64,000 bases of DNA from Amaranthus tricolor (GCF_026212465.1 NC_080056.1:13659726-13723725); one strand, 5' to 3'; numbered from the stretch's first letter, positions 45,000 to 57,813 are shown. Notes: generated by a model from the letters alone, not told the origin. Numbers and translations: made by a program.

Positions 45000-46374
45000 T
45001 TCAACTTTTAAAAATTTCAACCTTCTAAATTGAAGTTCTATAGATAACATATCACTTTTTCAGTTAAAGAAATTACAAGCAAAATCGTCCTACAAAAAAG
45101 TAAAAATAATTATGGCATTAACATTTTTCACCATGTTTGCATTATGCGAGTTGAAGGAAAATTTAATTGACTAAAATATAGGACTTACTAGCCAATTTGG
45201 ACATGCAAAGGACTTGTCTCCAACCTGAGAACCTCTTTTAGTTGTTTGCACTTTGATCAAAACTCTATGTTCACATCGCATGTTTTTTTTGAGTATGTAT
45301 AGCTTTCATTTCAATTAAAAACTAGTGTTTAGAATAATTTCTCTTTCAGTTCAATTAAGAACTTTCATTTTCCAATTACAATCTTAATTTCAATCCTCTA
45401 TAGTAACATTCTTCATCCATTGATGTGTTATTATTGAAGCTTTTGGAAGGTATGACTTTAAATCATCAACAATCATCTTGCTCATCCTTAGATTGAACCC
45501 AAAAGAGTAAATTGTATCTTTTGCTTATATTGTTTTCAATTCATGTCACCTAGTTATTTTTGATTAATTGCTTTTAGTTTCATATATTCGTGCTTGTAGT
45601 TCTTCAACTTATATTGCATTCCTCATTTTAGAGTACTCTAGTTTAATACATTCATCTATGGTTCTTGCCTTGTTTGCAATTTACAATCTGAATATGAGTA
45701 TGAGTGCGTAGTTTATTTTGGCTTAGGCTAGGCATTATCACCATGTATGTAGTCTAAATTGCTTTCTTTACCTTTGGCTTGGTTGTGTTGTTTATGGTTT
45801 AAGATGGATTTTTCTATCATGTGTAGTGTCGTTGAATTGAGGGCGAGAGTCGATTTTTAATGATAATTTATGCTTAAAAATTAAGTCATCTCCATGAGAA
45901 TAGGTAGATGCTTTGATTGGATTGAATGTGTACAACATGTCTTAATTTATGATTAGCTCCATGAGAATAGATAGTTGAGTAGGAAGCTTTTGTTGCTCGA
46001 GAGAGAACATTCGTACTTATGATACATTCTTCCCCATAACAAAACATCCATGACCTTAGGTTAAAGTTTAGTAAACACTACTTTGGTGAGAAAGCCTAGC
46101 CTATGCCTCTTTAGCTTATTGATCATTTTATCCTTGCTTTAATTCATTGCATCCTTATTTACTTTTATGCTTCATTTTCATTAAGTATTTTTAATTGCTT
46201 GCTTTATTTATTTCTACCACCAAACATCATATTATACGTTTTCGAACACATTAATCGATCGAGAAACTATTGACATAACCCCCACTCCCTGTGGATTCGA
46301 TCCGTACTTGTTATCGGACTAAGCTACGCCGTGCACTTGCGGTATTACCATTGAAGGACGTAAAATCTCGATCA
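45000..46374 (+). repeat. Putative 5' LTR of the Athila-type element
   Basis: The end is well placed: ccctgtggattcgatccg, then a G/C-rich stretch and aaaatctcgatca just before the primer site. The beginning is only estimated. Two direct copies of ctccatgagaatag at 45892 and 45958 occur inside. Confidence 0.55.
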
Positions 46375-46380
46375 AGTTTT

Positions 46381-46393
46381 TGGCGCCGTTGCC
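46381..46393 (+). promoter_or_regulatory. Primer-binding site of the Athila-type element
   Basis: TGGCGCCGTTGCC, complementary to the tRNA 3' end used by Athila-type elements (commonly given as tRNA-Asp). Confidence 0.85.
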
Positions 46394-46599
46394 GAGAGTG
46401 GCGACTTCGTTAATTGTTTTTCTTGATTAGTTAGTTCATTGTTCTTTATCATTTTGAGTTGTTTTCATATTCTCTTCACTTTGCACTTGACCCCGATTCT
46501 TGAGTGTAGTGTATGCAAACTAGGTCTCAAGGACAAGAAAACCTTGTACCTATAAATCCTGAAATTGGGAGAAGAAGAAGGAGAAGGAGATAACGAAAA

Positions 46600-47442
46600 A
46601 TGGCGAAAGAACACCCAAAATCCCTTCAGGAGTATGCTATGCTCGATGGAAATCTAGGGTCGAGTATTGTTCAGCCAACCATCACAGCCGCAAACTATGA
46701 GATCAATCCAGCTTTCTTTCAATTCATTGCTCAGAATCAATTTGCCGGCACTGAGATGGAGAATCCAAACGACCACCTAGATAAGTTGGTGAATAAGTGT
46801 GGCACTGTGAAATATCAAGGAATTTCTGATGAACAAATGAAGTTGATTTGTTTCCCCTACTCACTCCGTGGTGAGGCAAGAGATTGGTTAAGATCTGAAA
46901 GGCCGAACAAGTATCGCACTTGGGAGGCATTATCCAAAGCTTTCCTTGCTCGATTCTTTTCACTAGCCAAAACTGCTCAACTACGAAATGACATCACTTC
47001 ATTTTGTCAAGAAGATGGTGAAGCATTATATGAGGCTTCGGAAAGATATAAAAGGTTGCAAAGGAAGTGTCCGCACCATGGAAAGATACAGATTTCAGTA
47101 GATGCTGCAGCTGGAGGAATATTGATGGCTAAAACCCTTGAGGTAGCCAAGCAGATAATCGAGGAAATGCCTTCAAATTTTCATTAGAGGGATAAAAAGA
47201 ATACCAAGAAAGGTGGTAAATATGAAGTGGATGCACTACTTGCCATTCAAAATTCTGTTCAAGCATTGGCAAGGCGGATGGACCAGTTGAGTGCAGGGAA
47301 CACATTGAAGGCTTGTGAAGTGTGTGGAATCCAAGGTCATTCCCTGTCAGAGTGTGCAGCAGTAGAATCGTTATCAAGACAACAAGTTAATGCAATGTAC
47401 AACCAAGGGAAGTCAATTCAACCCATACTCCAACACCTATAA
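46600..47442 (+). pseudogene. Athila-type gag
   Basis: Starts MAKEHPKSLQEYAMLDGNLG, with INPAFFQFIAQNQFAGTEME, FPYSLRGEARDWLRS, FSLAKTAQLRNDITSF and YKRLQRKCPHHG, a close match to the Athila gag core. After CPHHG about 20-25 residues of the family (the usual LQIQTFYNGL segment) are missing and the text resumes VDAAAGGILMAKTLE, an in-frame deletion. A TAG at 47185-47187 follows NFH. The frame continues to a zinc-knuckle-like CEVCGIQGHSLSEC at about 47311. A later shift breaks it near 47440. Confidence 0.87.
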
Positions 47443-47593
47443 TAAAGGTTGGAAGCATCATCCTAACTTTTCATATAAAAATCTCAATGCATCATTAAAC
47501 CCACCATCATATCACTAACCTCCACTGACATATAACCAACAACCCCCAGGGTTTCAGGGGCCTCCACTGCCAAACCCACTGCAGAAATCATAT

Positions 47594-48520
47594 TTGAAGT
47601 CCATGATGGAGAACTTCATTGCCACTCAGTCCAAGATTAAAGATTTTACTTCTAGTGCCATCCAGCAGATTCAAGCACATAACAAAATCATTGATAATCA
47701 GATGGAACAGATGGCGCAACATGTTCCTTTCCCACAGATATTAGCGCGTCGCAAGCTTGAAGAAAAATATGAAAAGTTTTTAAAAGTTTTGAGTAAGCTT
47801 GAGATCAACAGTCTTTCTATTGATGCTATCAAGGAGATACCTTCTTATGCCAAGTTTCTAAAGGAGGTGTTATCCAACAAAAGGAAGCTTCAAGAAACAG
47901 GCGTAGAAACACTAAGAGGGGAATGTAGCGCTATCTTAGAGTGCAAGGTGCCGAAAAAGGAAACTGACCCCTGGAGTTTCACCATTCCAGTCAAATTTGG
48001 TGAAGTTTTAGTCAATAAAGCACTTGTTGATTTGGGAGCTAGTGTTAGTATCATGCCGCTATCTTTATGCAAGAGGACCAATGCTGAATCAAGCCAAAAA
48101 GGATATCTTTGCAGCTATTCGATAGATCAGTAAGGTTTCTAGTCGGAGTTGTTGAAGATTTACCAGTTCAAATAGGAAAGTTCTATGTCCCTTATGATTT
48201 TGTGATCATGGATATTGTTGAAGATCATGTCATACCTATCATTCTTGGGAGAGATTTTTGAAGCCTACACGGGCTGTTTTTCATGTGTTCAATGGCAAGC
48301 GCACATTGAATATCTTGGGGGAAAACGTTGAGTTTCATCTTCCCTTAATGATGAAAGGGTCCGCTGATGAGTCACTGTGCAGAGCAGAAGTAGTAAGGGT
48401 TGAGATTATGCACCCACAGTATGATGACCCTTTGAGGTCAATCTTAAAAGGAGTTGAGGATAGAAAGTGCTCAAAGGCCACAAGTTTGAGAAAGCTGTTA
48501 GATGAACAAGATTTCTAGAT
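47594..48520 (+). pseudogene. Athila-type aspartic protease region
   Basis: The frame reads MENFIATQSKIKDFTS and AQHVPFPQILARRKLEEKY, then a spacer and VNKALVDLGASVSIMPLSLC. The Athila protease has DLGAS where other elements have DTG or DSG. The frame is lost after 48060. The expected continuation (RFLVGVVEDLPVQIGKFYVP, then VIPIILGRDF) is found in another register at about 48130-48260. After a further stop it continues KPTRAVFHVFNGKRTLNILG. Confidence 0.82.
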
Positions 48521-48723
48521 AGAACCAGTGAAGAAAACAGTTTTGCAGGCTTTTATGACGGTTAAAGAGGAGAGATCCACGCCTCTTCAAGTAGATCTTA
48601 AACCCCTACCCTCTTCATTAAAATATGCTTATTTAGGTGAAAATGAAACTTATTCAGTAATTGTTAATGCTGAACTAAATAATACCAACTTGACCAATTG
48701 ATTGCATTGATTAAAAATTTCAA

Positions 48724-49739
48724 GTGTGTCATAGGCTATTCAATGATATCACTAGTATAAGTCCATCTTTTTGCATGCATAGAATATTTCTTGATGATGA
48801 TCATGCCACATCTATAGAACCTCAAAGGAGATTGAATCCTAATATGAAATATGTTGTGAGAAAAGAGGTTCAGAAATTACTTGACGCAAGCATAATCTAC
48901 CCTATCTCTAATAGTGGGTGGGTTAGCCCCGTATAAGTAGTGCCTAAAAAGGGTGGCATAATCGTTATCAAGAATGATAAGAGTGAGTCAGTATCCACTA
49001 GAACAGTTACGGGATGGAGAATATGCATAGATTACAGGAAATTGAATAAAGCAACCCGCAAAGATCATTTCTTTTTCCCTTTTATAGATCAGATTTTGGA
49101 ACGTTTGGCAAACCATTCATATTTTTGCTATTTGGATGGATGCTCTGGATTTTTCCGAATCCCTACCCATCCAGATGATCAGGAAAAGACCACTTTTACT
49201 TGTCCCTATGGGACCTTTGCATACCAAAGGATGCCCTTCGGTCTCTGCAATGCCCCCGTCACGTTCTAACGATGCATGATGGCCATTTTCTCTGATTTTA
49301 TTGAGGATTTTATGAAGTTTTTATAGATGATTTTTCTGTGTACGAAAAATATTTCGAAGTATGCTTAAGCAACCTCGAAAAGGTGCTCTGTAGGTGCAAG
49401 GAGACCAACCTCACCCTAAACAGAGAAAAATGCCATTTTATGGTACGATAGGGTGTAGTGTTAGATCATGTTATCTCCAACAGGGGCATTGAGGTAGATA
49501 AAGCGGAAGTAGAGGTCATAGAGCGTTTGCCTCCTCCCTTTAATGTTGAGAGTTTCCTTGGTCACACTGATTTTTACTGGAGGTTTATCAAGGATTTCTC
49601 CAAGATTGCTAGGCCTCTATTTGAGCTTTTCGCCAAAGATGCCCCGTTTCTTTTTACTAATGATTTCCTTGAAGCTTTTAACAGATTGAAACATGCTCTT
49701 TTCTTTGCTCCTATTATCCTTGAGTTGGTTTTTGGGTGA
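48724..49739 (+). pseudogene. Athila-type reverse transcriptase fragment
   Basis: NPNMKYVVRKEVQKLLDASI and YPISNSGWVSPV are followed by VTGWRICIDYRKLNKATRKD, FCYLDGCSGFFRIPTHPDDQ and TFAYQRMPFGLCNAPVTF, the core RT fingers and palm. The catalytic VDD region lies near 49320 in a frame broken by TAG (FL, stop, MIFLCTKN). Later frames give DHVISNRGIEVDKAEVEVIE and FLGHTDFYWRFIKDFSKIAR. Similarity stops at 49739. Confidence 0.87.
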
Positions 49740-49899
49740 TCAAATACTCTAATTTAATCTTTAATCCTTAAAATTGTAAGTTCTTGATCCATAATTCTTT
49801 TATAAAATTTAAATTTGTTAGAAGAATTTTGTTCATAGCATTATTTTATTTATTTTTCCATGATTCATAATTCTTTAACAAAATGTGAAAAATTATATT

Positions 49900-50345
49900 A
49901 AAATGTGAAAAGGGGTGCTGTCAGCAAATAATATACAAAGGTTGGATTATTTTGAAATAATCAATAGTATGGATTATTCACAGAAAATGGATAATAAGTG
50001 AGATTATTTTGGATAATTTTTCCTTATTATAAATTAGTGGTAAAGAAATCGAGTATTTAACTTTTTGAAGGATCCATTGATAACAAAATGAAAACAATGG
50101 TAGGATTATTAAAAGAAATTTAAAAGATGGGATTTTTGACAAGTAATGAAAAATAAGTTGGATTATTATAAAGAAAGAGAAGATGAGAGGTAACCTGATA
50201 TAGCAGGTCATTTTCTAAAGAGTCTATTGGCAACAAACTGAAAGCAAAGGTTGAATTATTAAAAAATTTTTAAAATGTGAGATTATTAACAGGTAATTGA
50301 AAATAGATTGAATTATTTGCAATAATTTTTTCTAAATATAATTAG
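49900..50345. mobile_element. Long-TIR element, copy 2 (rearranged)
   Basis: Contains several versions of the terminal phrase seen at 44110-44192 (ggattattttg(g/a)ataattttt, ttttaaaatgtgagattatt, gaattatttgcaataatttt) in direct order. It also has aggtaacctgatatagcagg and ggtcattt as in the 43.4-44.2 kb element. It looks like two nested or tandem partial copies. Confidence 0.55.
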
Positions 50346-50629
50346 ATAAACTTCAAGGTTGCCGTGTTGATTTTTAAAAAAACTTTGTTTGACACGTGAA
50401 GATCCTAATACCTCAAAATTAGCATTTGAACTTTTTATAAAAAAAAAAATTGGCTTGTGCTGTCAATTTGTCATGCGTGGATAAACCGAAAAGCAACTCG
50501 AGTTGTTGAGTTTACATATTCACAAGACAACCGAAAAACCCTTCTAATACCCTTCATAGTTCATAGCTCATACCCTTCTAATTCCTAAATCAGAAAATTC
50601 CCTCCATTTTCGCACCAATCCTCCTACAA
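50346..50629 (+). other. Promoter and leader of the helicase gene
   Basis: Between the repeat and the start codon. No clear TATA box. Pyrimidine-rich stretches (ccttctaatacccttcatag, then cccttctaattcc) near 50530-50585 may mark the transcription start region. Confidence 0.4.
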
Positions 50630-53600
50630 ATGCCTGTAACACCATTACAGTCACTACGCTGTATTATCTCACCTGTTCCGGTAATCCGTTTCTTTCCAAT
50701 GTCTCTCAATTCAATCAGCCAACCTTCTTCTTCTTTACCCACTTTCCGCCGCATTTTCCCCTTCAAATTAAAATACCTAGTTTTAAATGCAAAAGTAAAG
50801 GTTTCTCCTCGCAACTTCTCTACTCGTCCGTTTAGGTCCAGACCCGATTCAGGGTCCAGATATAATCGGACCGAGAGTGTAAAAGCGGCGCCTTTATCAA
50901 AAAGTTTAATTGAGGATGAAGATGATTTGAGTGATTGGGTTAGTGGGCTAAGAACTAGTTCAATTAAATCAGGGGTTTTTACTGAAGATGAAGATGGGGA
51001 GGATGATAGAGGGAAAATGAAGAAAAAGGGTCGATTGGGTAAGAGGGGCAGAGAAAGTAATTTTGATTTCGGTGGTAGTGATGAGGAGGATAAGGGTTTT
51101 AGACAAATGGGTAAGAAGGGTTTTCAGACTTCCAGTAATTCGTATGGGAATGTGAAGGATTCTTCAAGGTTTGGACGGAGATTTGATGGTGCTGATGAAG
51201 GGAATGAGAGTAGGGTAAGAAATGGGAAGCGAGAATTCGATGCGAGGGGTGGCCAGGGCGAAGGTAATCGAGGACGCGGGATGAGAGCATATGGGGATAG
51301 GAATGGGCGGGGTGAGGGTAGTCGAGGAGGCGGAGTGAGAGCATTTGGAGATAGAATTGTGAGGGGTGAGGGTAGTAGAGGAGGGAGGATAGGTAGAGAA
51401 AGAGAAGTTGGGGTAAGAGATGGTATAAAGGGGAAAGAAAGAGAATTTGGAGAAAGGAACAGAGGCCGAGTAGATGGGAGAAAAGGGGCATTAATTTCAG
51501 AATCGGACGAGGATGAGATTGAGATGAGGAATGAGAAGAAGTCGGTTTCGAGTTTTCTTGATTTGATTGGGGAGGAAGATAGTGATGAAAATGTGGATGA
51601 TGATGATGAGGAGGAAGAGGAATTGGGGAAAATTGTGGGTAGGAGTAGAAGTTCTTTATTTGCAAATGATGGTGAGAAAGTTAGTTCTGGAACCAGTTCT
51701 ACAAATAGTGGTGAATCTTACCTTAGTGAAACAAGGTTTGTTAGCCTATTATAAATTCCTTTTTCATTTTGTTTTTAAATGATATCTTATGTTTGTTTTC
51801 AGCTTTAGTTTCCTGCTTATGTAACATGGTTATGATTGTTAGGGGTTATTAATTAATTAGATTATTTTACATGTGTATCTTTTCTTGCAATTTAGCATGG
51901 TTGCATAGATGACATTCTTATTCAGTTAATACTAAGTGAGAGGGGAGAACAGATCAAGAAAGTGAATTGTAGGGTAAGGTGGAGTGGGGGATGGTGCAAT
52001 GAGGTAATTGAGGTGGGTGAAGATATTGAGGTGGCAAGGGAAAGGTAGGAGACCAGCATTTGATCAGAGCCAAATTAAAGTGAGGGTAAGTTGGTTTCTC
52101 AAATTTTCTGGATTTGATTGACGAGGAAGGTACCAAAGTGGATGTGGAGGATGAGGAAGTCGTGATTAGGAGTAGACGTTCTTTATTTGTAAATGAAGGG
52201 TGAAATATTGAGCTCTGGTTCTAGCCTTCTAGATAGTGGTGAATCTCACCTTTGTGAAATGAGATTCTTCTTTATATAGCCTTTGGTGTTTGTCTCATAT
52301 GCTATCTAGTTATGGCATAAGCCTTGTATATGAGTGGTAGTATGCTGCATTCATGATGAAACCAAGATTGAAATAATTCTACATAGATATCATCTTTGCA
52401 GTTTGGCATAATGATAGATAAAACTTCTATTTAGTGTATATGCTGAAATTTTGAAGTCTTATGGGCTCCTTAGGGTGGACAATATGGTGGTTTCTGAAGA
52501 ATGGTACTTTGTTGGTAAATTTTAGTTATATTACGAGTTGTCTTTATTCACGAGGTTGTACAGACTTCTATCTCTCTTTGAGTTTTTGATTTGTTAGTTT
52601 TGTACAAGATATGCTGTGAAATGGCATGTGCAGTTTTGCTGTTTAGCTGTTTTGGATTTTTCATTTGTGGTTCTCTCTAATCCCAATTCATTCAATGCCT
52701 AACTTTTCGCTGTCTGCAGGTTTGATCAATGCACAGTCTCACCCTTATCATTGAAAGCAATCAGGGATGCAGGCTATGAGAAGATGACTGTGGTGCAGGA
52801 GGCAACTCTACCTGTTATATTAAAAGGTTACTTCTAGAGCCATCAGTAAAACTTCTAATGATGCGTAGTTTTATTGATTGCTTTTCCAAAGACAAGCATT
52901 ATTTTAATAAGAGTTCAATGTTTAAGCACGTGTAGTAATGAGTGAATGTGTGAAAGTTTTGCTTTTGATGAGTGCTTAATCACTTATTCAGTGATAAATT
53001 AGCAGGTTCAACTCTAAGTACTTGTAGATGGTAGATTCATGGCGTGCAGAATGTTGTGTTGTAATGCTTCCAGGAGGTGCAATTTGGAAGTTGGAACTGT
53101 TCTTATATTGATTTTCTTTATTAGGCTACGGACAGCTTAAGTTGTGAAAATCTCTTCTACCTGGCTCTTCAAGTCTTTTTTGTATTAGGGTTTTGCTCAG
53201 TTTCATCTTTAGTATAAACGTGTGCTGTTTTATATGGATTTGGCTCATCTCTATTCTATTCTACCTTCATTATTAGGCTCATCATTAGTCTTTTTCGTAT
53301 GCAATGTAGTATTTATTTAATTTGGTGTAAAATCTCGAGCTACCTTTGTAGAAATACATTGTGTACTACTTTTTTCCATCAAAATCAAAATAATTGTGTC
53401 AATTGGATTCCTGTTTATGACATATCAGAGGTAGTGTCTTGACGTCTTTTAACTGCTCTGGATCTTGCCATTATAAGTGAATTGGATATTTGGATTCTAA
53501 AATTTTACTTGTATTCTTTTTTTTTTTTTTATTTTTTTATTTTTTATTATTCTGATAGCTTATCTAGGCCTTTCACTTGATTTTCAAATTGACTTTGGTC

Positions 53601-56600
53601 TATGTGATTCTAAAATGAGCTACTTGTGCATTTCAAATTTTCTTCACTGCCTGGTTATTAATTAGTATCTGACTGGTTTCTTGCTTACTACCAGGTAAGG
53701 ATGTTATGGCTAAGGCTAAAACAGGAACAGGAAAAACAGTAGCATTTTTGGTAATTCATACTTTTCTTTTCAAGATTGTTGTTACCTTGGTCAAAAACTA
53801 TAATTGTAGCACTAGTAAAAACAAATTAGAGACTCCTGAGTTTCGTGTGAAGCCTTGATGTATGATCTCTTTAACATCCTTGTATTTATAAGCCAATCTT
53901 TATTTCAGCTTCCATCTATTGAAGTTGTGATAAAAACACCTCCTGCTGGTCGTGATCAAACGCGTCCTCCAATTCTTGTTCTTGTAATATGTCCAACACG
54001 TGAGCTTGCTAGTCAAGCTGCTTCAGAGGCTAAGACTTTGCTCAAGTATCATCCTTCCATTGGTGTGCAAGTTGTGATAGGAGGTACGAGACTTGCAGTT
54101 GAGCAGAAGCGCATGCAGGCAAATCCTTGTCAGGTAAGATACATGAACCTTGCGAGCAGTTGGTTATGCTTAAGACACCATGTTGTATATGTGGGTACTT
54201 TTTATTATTTTTTATTTATAATTTGCTCATTGGAGCACAAAGTTTACTTAGCTTTGCTCTCAGATTCTCGTAGCTACACCTGGGCGATTAAAGGACCATC
54301 TTGAGAATACTTCAGGATTTGCCACTCGGCTTATGGGAGTGAAAGTCCTTGTACTTGACGAAGCCGATCACTTGTTAGACATGGGATTTCGCAAAGATAT
54401 TGAGAGAATCATTGCTGCGGTTCCTAAACAGCGGCAGACATTACTGTTTTCTGCGACTGTACCTGATGAGGTTGGTTATTTCTGAGTATATGCTGCATGT
54501 CTTTGTGCAATGATGGGAAGGGAATTCTTAACTTCTCACTTTTCTGTACGATTTGACAGATAAGAGCATAGACAATGCTTCAAAATATAATTTTTATTTT
54601 TTTTTCTGAATCTTCTAATGTAATGATGCATTTGATGTATAAGAATCTGAATGTTTTATTGTTGAAGGTCCGCCAAATCAGCCACATTGCATTAAAAAGA
54701 GATCATGAATATGTCAATACCGTTCAAGAAGGTAGCGAGGAGACACATGCCAAGGTGCGTTCTTAGTCCAACATAGACAAGTCAATTTAAAAGCTTTCAT
54801 GCATTATAGAGTAGCTGTAAACTTGTTAATTTCATTTTAGTTAGTAACTGAGTATTAAACATTGAAATAAAGTATCATGGGGGTAAAACTAATCTGGTGT
54901 TTGTATGGCTATCAGTATCACATGATTCCCTAAACTACTCGCAAATCGTGAATCGGAAAAAGCGAGTTATTGTCGGTTTTGGGCTATTCTTGGGCAAATT
55001 TGAGCGAATCACGAATTAGCTAGCAAATTATGTTATACTGGTCAATATTACCATGACATAGTGGTAGATAAATAAAGTTCTGTGGGGGTGGGGGAGGGAT
55101 GAAAACTCACTTATTGCAAGCACTTACCATGTTTGGAACTACTTCGATATCTTATGCCCCTTGTTGCCAGTTTTGTTTGTTGTCCATATGGCGAAGAAGT
55201 GATATCTTTTAAGTCAGCTATATATATTTTCTAACTCCTGAAACCCTTCATAAAATTTTCAGGTCAGGCAGATGCATTTGGTTGTTCCCTTGGAAAACCA
55301 ATTTTCTCTATTATACACAATTCTTAAGGAGCATATTTCCGATGATGTGAACTATAAGGTGCGGATATTTATCAATTTACTGCACAAAACAATTTCTACA
55401 TTGTTGCCGTTTCTGGTCAGCATTGCTTTTATTTTGGCAATTTATCTGTCCTCATTTGACATTGTTGTACACGATTTTGGTTTGATATGCTTTATAGAGA
55501 TATTTAGTTCCCTCCATGATTTTGAGGTGAAGTCATGATAGTTGATTGATATTTATGCAGGTTCTTGTATTCTGTACCACAGCAATGGTCACAAGACTTG
55601 TAGCTGATCTTCTTGGTGAGCTTAACTTAAACGTTCGAGAAATCCACTCCAGGAAACCACAGAATTACAGGACCAGAGTGTCAGATGAGTTCCGCAAGTC
55701 CAAGGGCCTTATTCTTGTGACTTCTGATGTGTCAGCACGTGGAGTTGATTACCCAGATGTTACCCTTGTCATACAGGTAATATTACTATCCGTAATTCTT
55801 AATATTTAACGCAGCCACTTCAGTTTTACATGTACTGCAAACTAGAATGAAGTTTTGAAAGGGCGGGGAGGTTTGCATTTCTATACCTTGAAAAATTGGC
55901 AAAAATGGCGAGACTATAGGCCATAGTGATGCAGTAATTGTGACTAGAGGTGTTCTAAACAAACCCGATGACTCGATATTTATCCGACCTTGTAACTAAA
56001 CCTGATTTCAAAATGAATTCTAAATTATGTAAAAATCAATGTGGGCGCAAAACCTGATTTTTAACCGACCCAAAATATATGACCCGAAATGGACCCAATG
56101 ACCCGAATGAACACCTCTAATCTTGACCTATGCCCAAACTAAATGATAAAGTGGATTTATTTGCTTTCACAAACTCATTGACAATAGCCCTGAATATGTC
56201 TTGACCGTATCTGAATGACTCATTACTTGAATATGACCCGCTATGAATCTAATATATACTTTTAAATATGTTTGCCAATCTTTGTTTCTGCTAACTTTCC
56301 GATCAACTGCAGCTTGGATTGCCATCAGATAGAGAACAATACATACATCGGCTTGGTAGAACTGGACGTAAAGGCAAAGAAGGGCAAGGTTTACTCCTAT
56401 TGTCACCATGGGAGGAATTCTTCTTGAACTCTGTCAAAGATCTTCCCATAACCAAGGCAACACCACCAATGGTTGATCCTGATATTAAGAAGAAAGTAAG
56501 TAGATCTCTCTTTCCTTGGCCAGTTCTATTGAAGATTTTCTTTGTAACATGACTGATATTTGTTGAGCTCACGGATGTTGATTTCTAGGTGGAGCGTGCA

Positions 56601-56816
56601 TTATCTCATGTAGAGATGAAGAACAAGGAAGCAGCATACCAGGCATGGCTCGGATACTATAATTCCAATAAGATTGTGGGACGGGACAAAATGAGACTCG
56701 TTGAGCTCGCAAATGAGTTTAGCCGGAGCATGGGACTCGACACCCCTCCTGCCATCCCCAAGCTTGTTCTTGGCAAGATGGGTCTAAAAAATGTCCCTGG
56801 TTTGCGTACAAAGTAG
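50630..56816 (+). CDS. DEAD-box ATP-dependent RNA helicase (RH25/26/31/33/48 clade)
   Basis: Ten exons: 50630-51735, 52720-52826, 53695-53750, 53909-54133, 54264-54470, 54668-54754, 55263-55358, 55561-55776, 56313-56495 and 56589-56816. All have GT-AG introns and give 836 residues. The N-terminus is rich in Ser, Arg and hydrophobics without acids, like a plastid or mitochondrial transit peptide. Residues about 80-365 are disordered, with acidic runs and an Arg/Gly-rich repeat. The helicase core follows: Q-motif region [20 protein letters not shown] (about 375), motif I AKTGTGKT (412-419), PTRELA, TPGRL (503-507), DEAD (530-533), SAT (561-563), [13 protein letters not shown] and HRLGRTGR (712-719). 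The C-terminus ends [15 protein letters not shown]. It unwinds RNA with ATP, probably in an organelle. All catalytic motifs are intact. Which clade member it is cannot be told by eye. Confidence 0.95.
51246..51390 (+). repeat. 60-bp in-frame repeat in helicase exon 1
   Basis: Two to three units of gagggtagtcgaggaggcgg with gtgagagcatttggagatag encode [21 protein letters not shown] Arg/Gly repeats, probably an RNA-binding low-complexity segment. Confidence 0.75.
52075..52280 (+). pseudogene. Decayed duplicate of the exon 1 end inside intron 1
   Basis: Aligns with 51530-51745: ttttctggatttgattga for the exon's ttttcttgatttgattgg, aggagtaga(c/a)gttctttattt, then atagtggtgaatctcacctt for atagtggtgaatcttacctt. 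The copy has indels and an in-frame TGA after aatgaaggg, and its former splice donor site is changed. It probably arose by tandem duplication of the exon's 3' end. Confidence 0.8.
55945..56119. mobile_element. hAT-like MITE, copy 2, in helicase intron 8
   Basis: 175 bp with TIRs TAGAGGTGTTC and GAACACCTCTA. Flanks attgtgac and atcttgac match at 6 of 8. The interior shares aaaatcaatgtgg, gacccgaatgaacacctcta and other phrases with 12761-12944. It lies wholly within the intron 55777-56312. Confidence 0.85.
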
Positions 56817-57813
56817 AAATCATTCGTTCCCCAAAATGATGCTAACATAGACTCATTCTCGAAATGCCCTTGTGAATTGGACTACTTCGTTAGATTGTAT
56901 CGGCATCACAATTATGATGCGAAGACAAATGTTTTTACATCAGCATTGGAAGCGTGGTACGCAGGAAGAAAAAAAAGCTGGAAATAGAAGTACTATAAAT
57001 TTTGTAGTCTTCACACCAGTTAATTCATAAGAGAATAGATTAGTAGGACAAATCAAATTTATTTTTGTGTTGTAATTCTCCAATTTAGTTTTTGATCTTT
57101 GATTCATCTCCTTATGACGAGATTAGGTGGTGGAATTTTGCAATCAAAGTGGATACTTGTTCTTGAATTAGGTTGAAGTGAAAAAGGCTAAAACCCTTTG
57201 ATTTCATCGCTTTTATTGCAGCAACCATCAAGATTTTTTCTAAAATTATATAGAAAATCTTAAACGCTAAAGCAACCACCCTAAAAATCATTGTTGAATT
57301 TTTGCATGATTCACGGGTGAAGATGTTTCAGAGGAGAAAGAACGATGAAAATGTTTGATGTTTATAATCAGGTACTTTGACATTTTGGGTACTCGAAAAG
57401 CCGGGTATCCGGTTAGTCAGGTATCTATTTTATCGGCTTGGTTATATAGACATTTAGAGAATGAGAAGACCATACGTCCAAGCACAATAAACAAGAACAC
57501 CATAATAACTTTTCAACACATATAAGTTCTTTCAAATAATCAAGTACTCGTAGATATCCTGCATTCAAGAACCAACTCAAGAAAAACTGTAATCATAATA
57601 TCAATATTGAACGGAAAATTCCTCAATATTTTACTAAAAAAGCATATTCAAAAGGATAACATCTCTTCCAACAGTAGCCATGTAGACACCATTATTCGAG
57701 AATGCAATGCTATTAAATGAACCATGGTTCTTAAAAGACAAAAACAAAAGGAAGCCCGGTGTTAGACCAATAGCCCCATTCTTGCAAAGTGATTGTTTAT
57801 AAATTGTAAGTTG
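56817..57813. other. Helicase 3' flank and intergenic
   Basis: Likely includes the helicase 3' UTR. No other gene seen. Confidence 0.55.

Larger units (their letters stand above)
45000..49739 (+). mobile_element. Athila-type Ty3/gypsy element, 3'-truncated
   Basis: LTR-like sequence, then a primer site at 46381, gag from 46600, protease near 47590-48270 and RT to 49739, where gypsy similarity stops. RNase H, integrase, the envelope-like ORF and the 3' LTR are absent. TGGCGCCGTTGCC and the gag wording (NHFFQFIAQNQF-like, CPHHG, DAAAGG) mark the Athila lineage. Many stops and frameshifts. The LTR start is uncertain because no second LTR exists. Confidence 0.85.

Noticed and set aside
51099..51665. 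188-codon minus-strand ORF
   Set aside because: It is the antisense shadow of helicase exon 1. The His/Pro/Ser-rich translation mirrors the Arg/Gly/Glu-rich sense frame.
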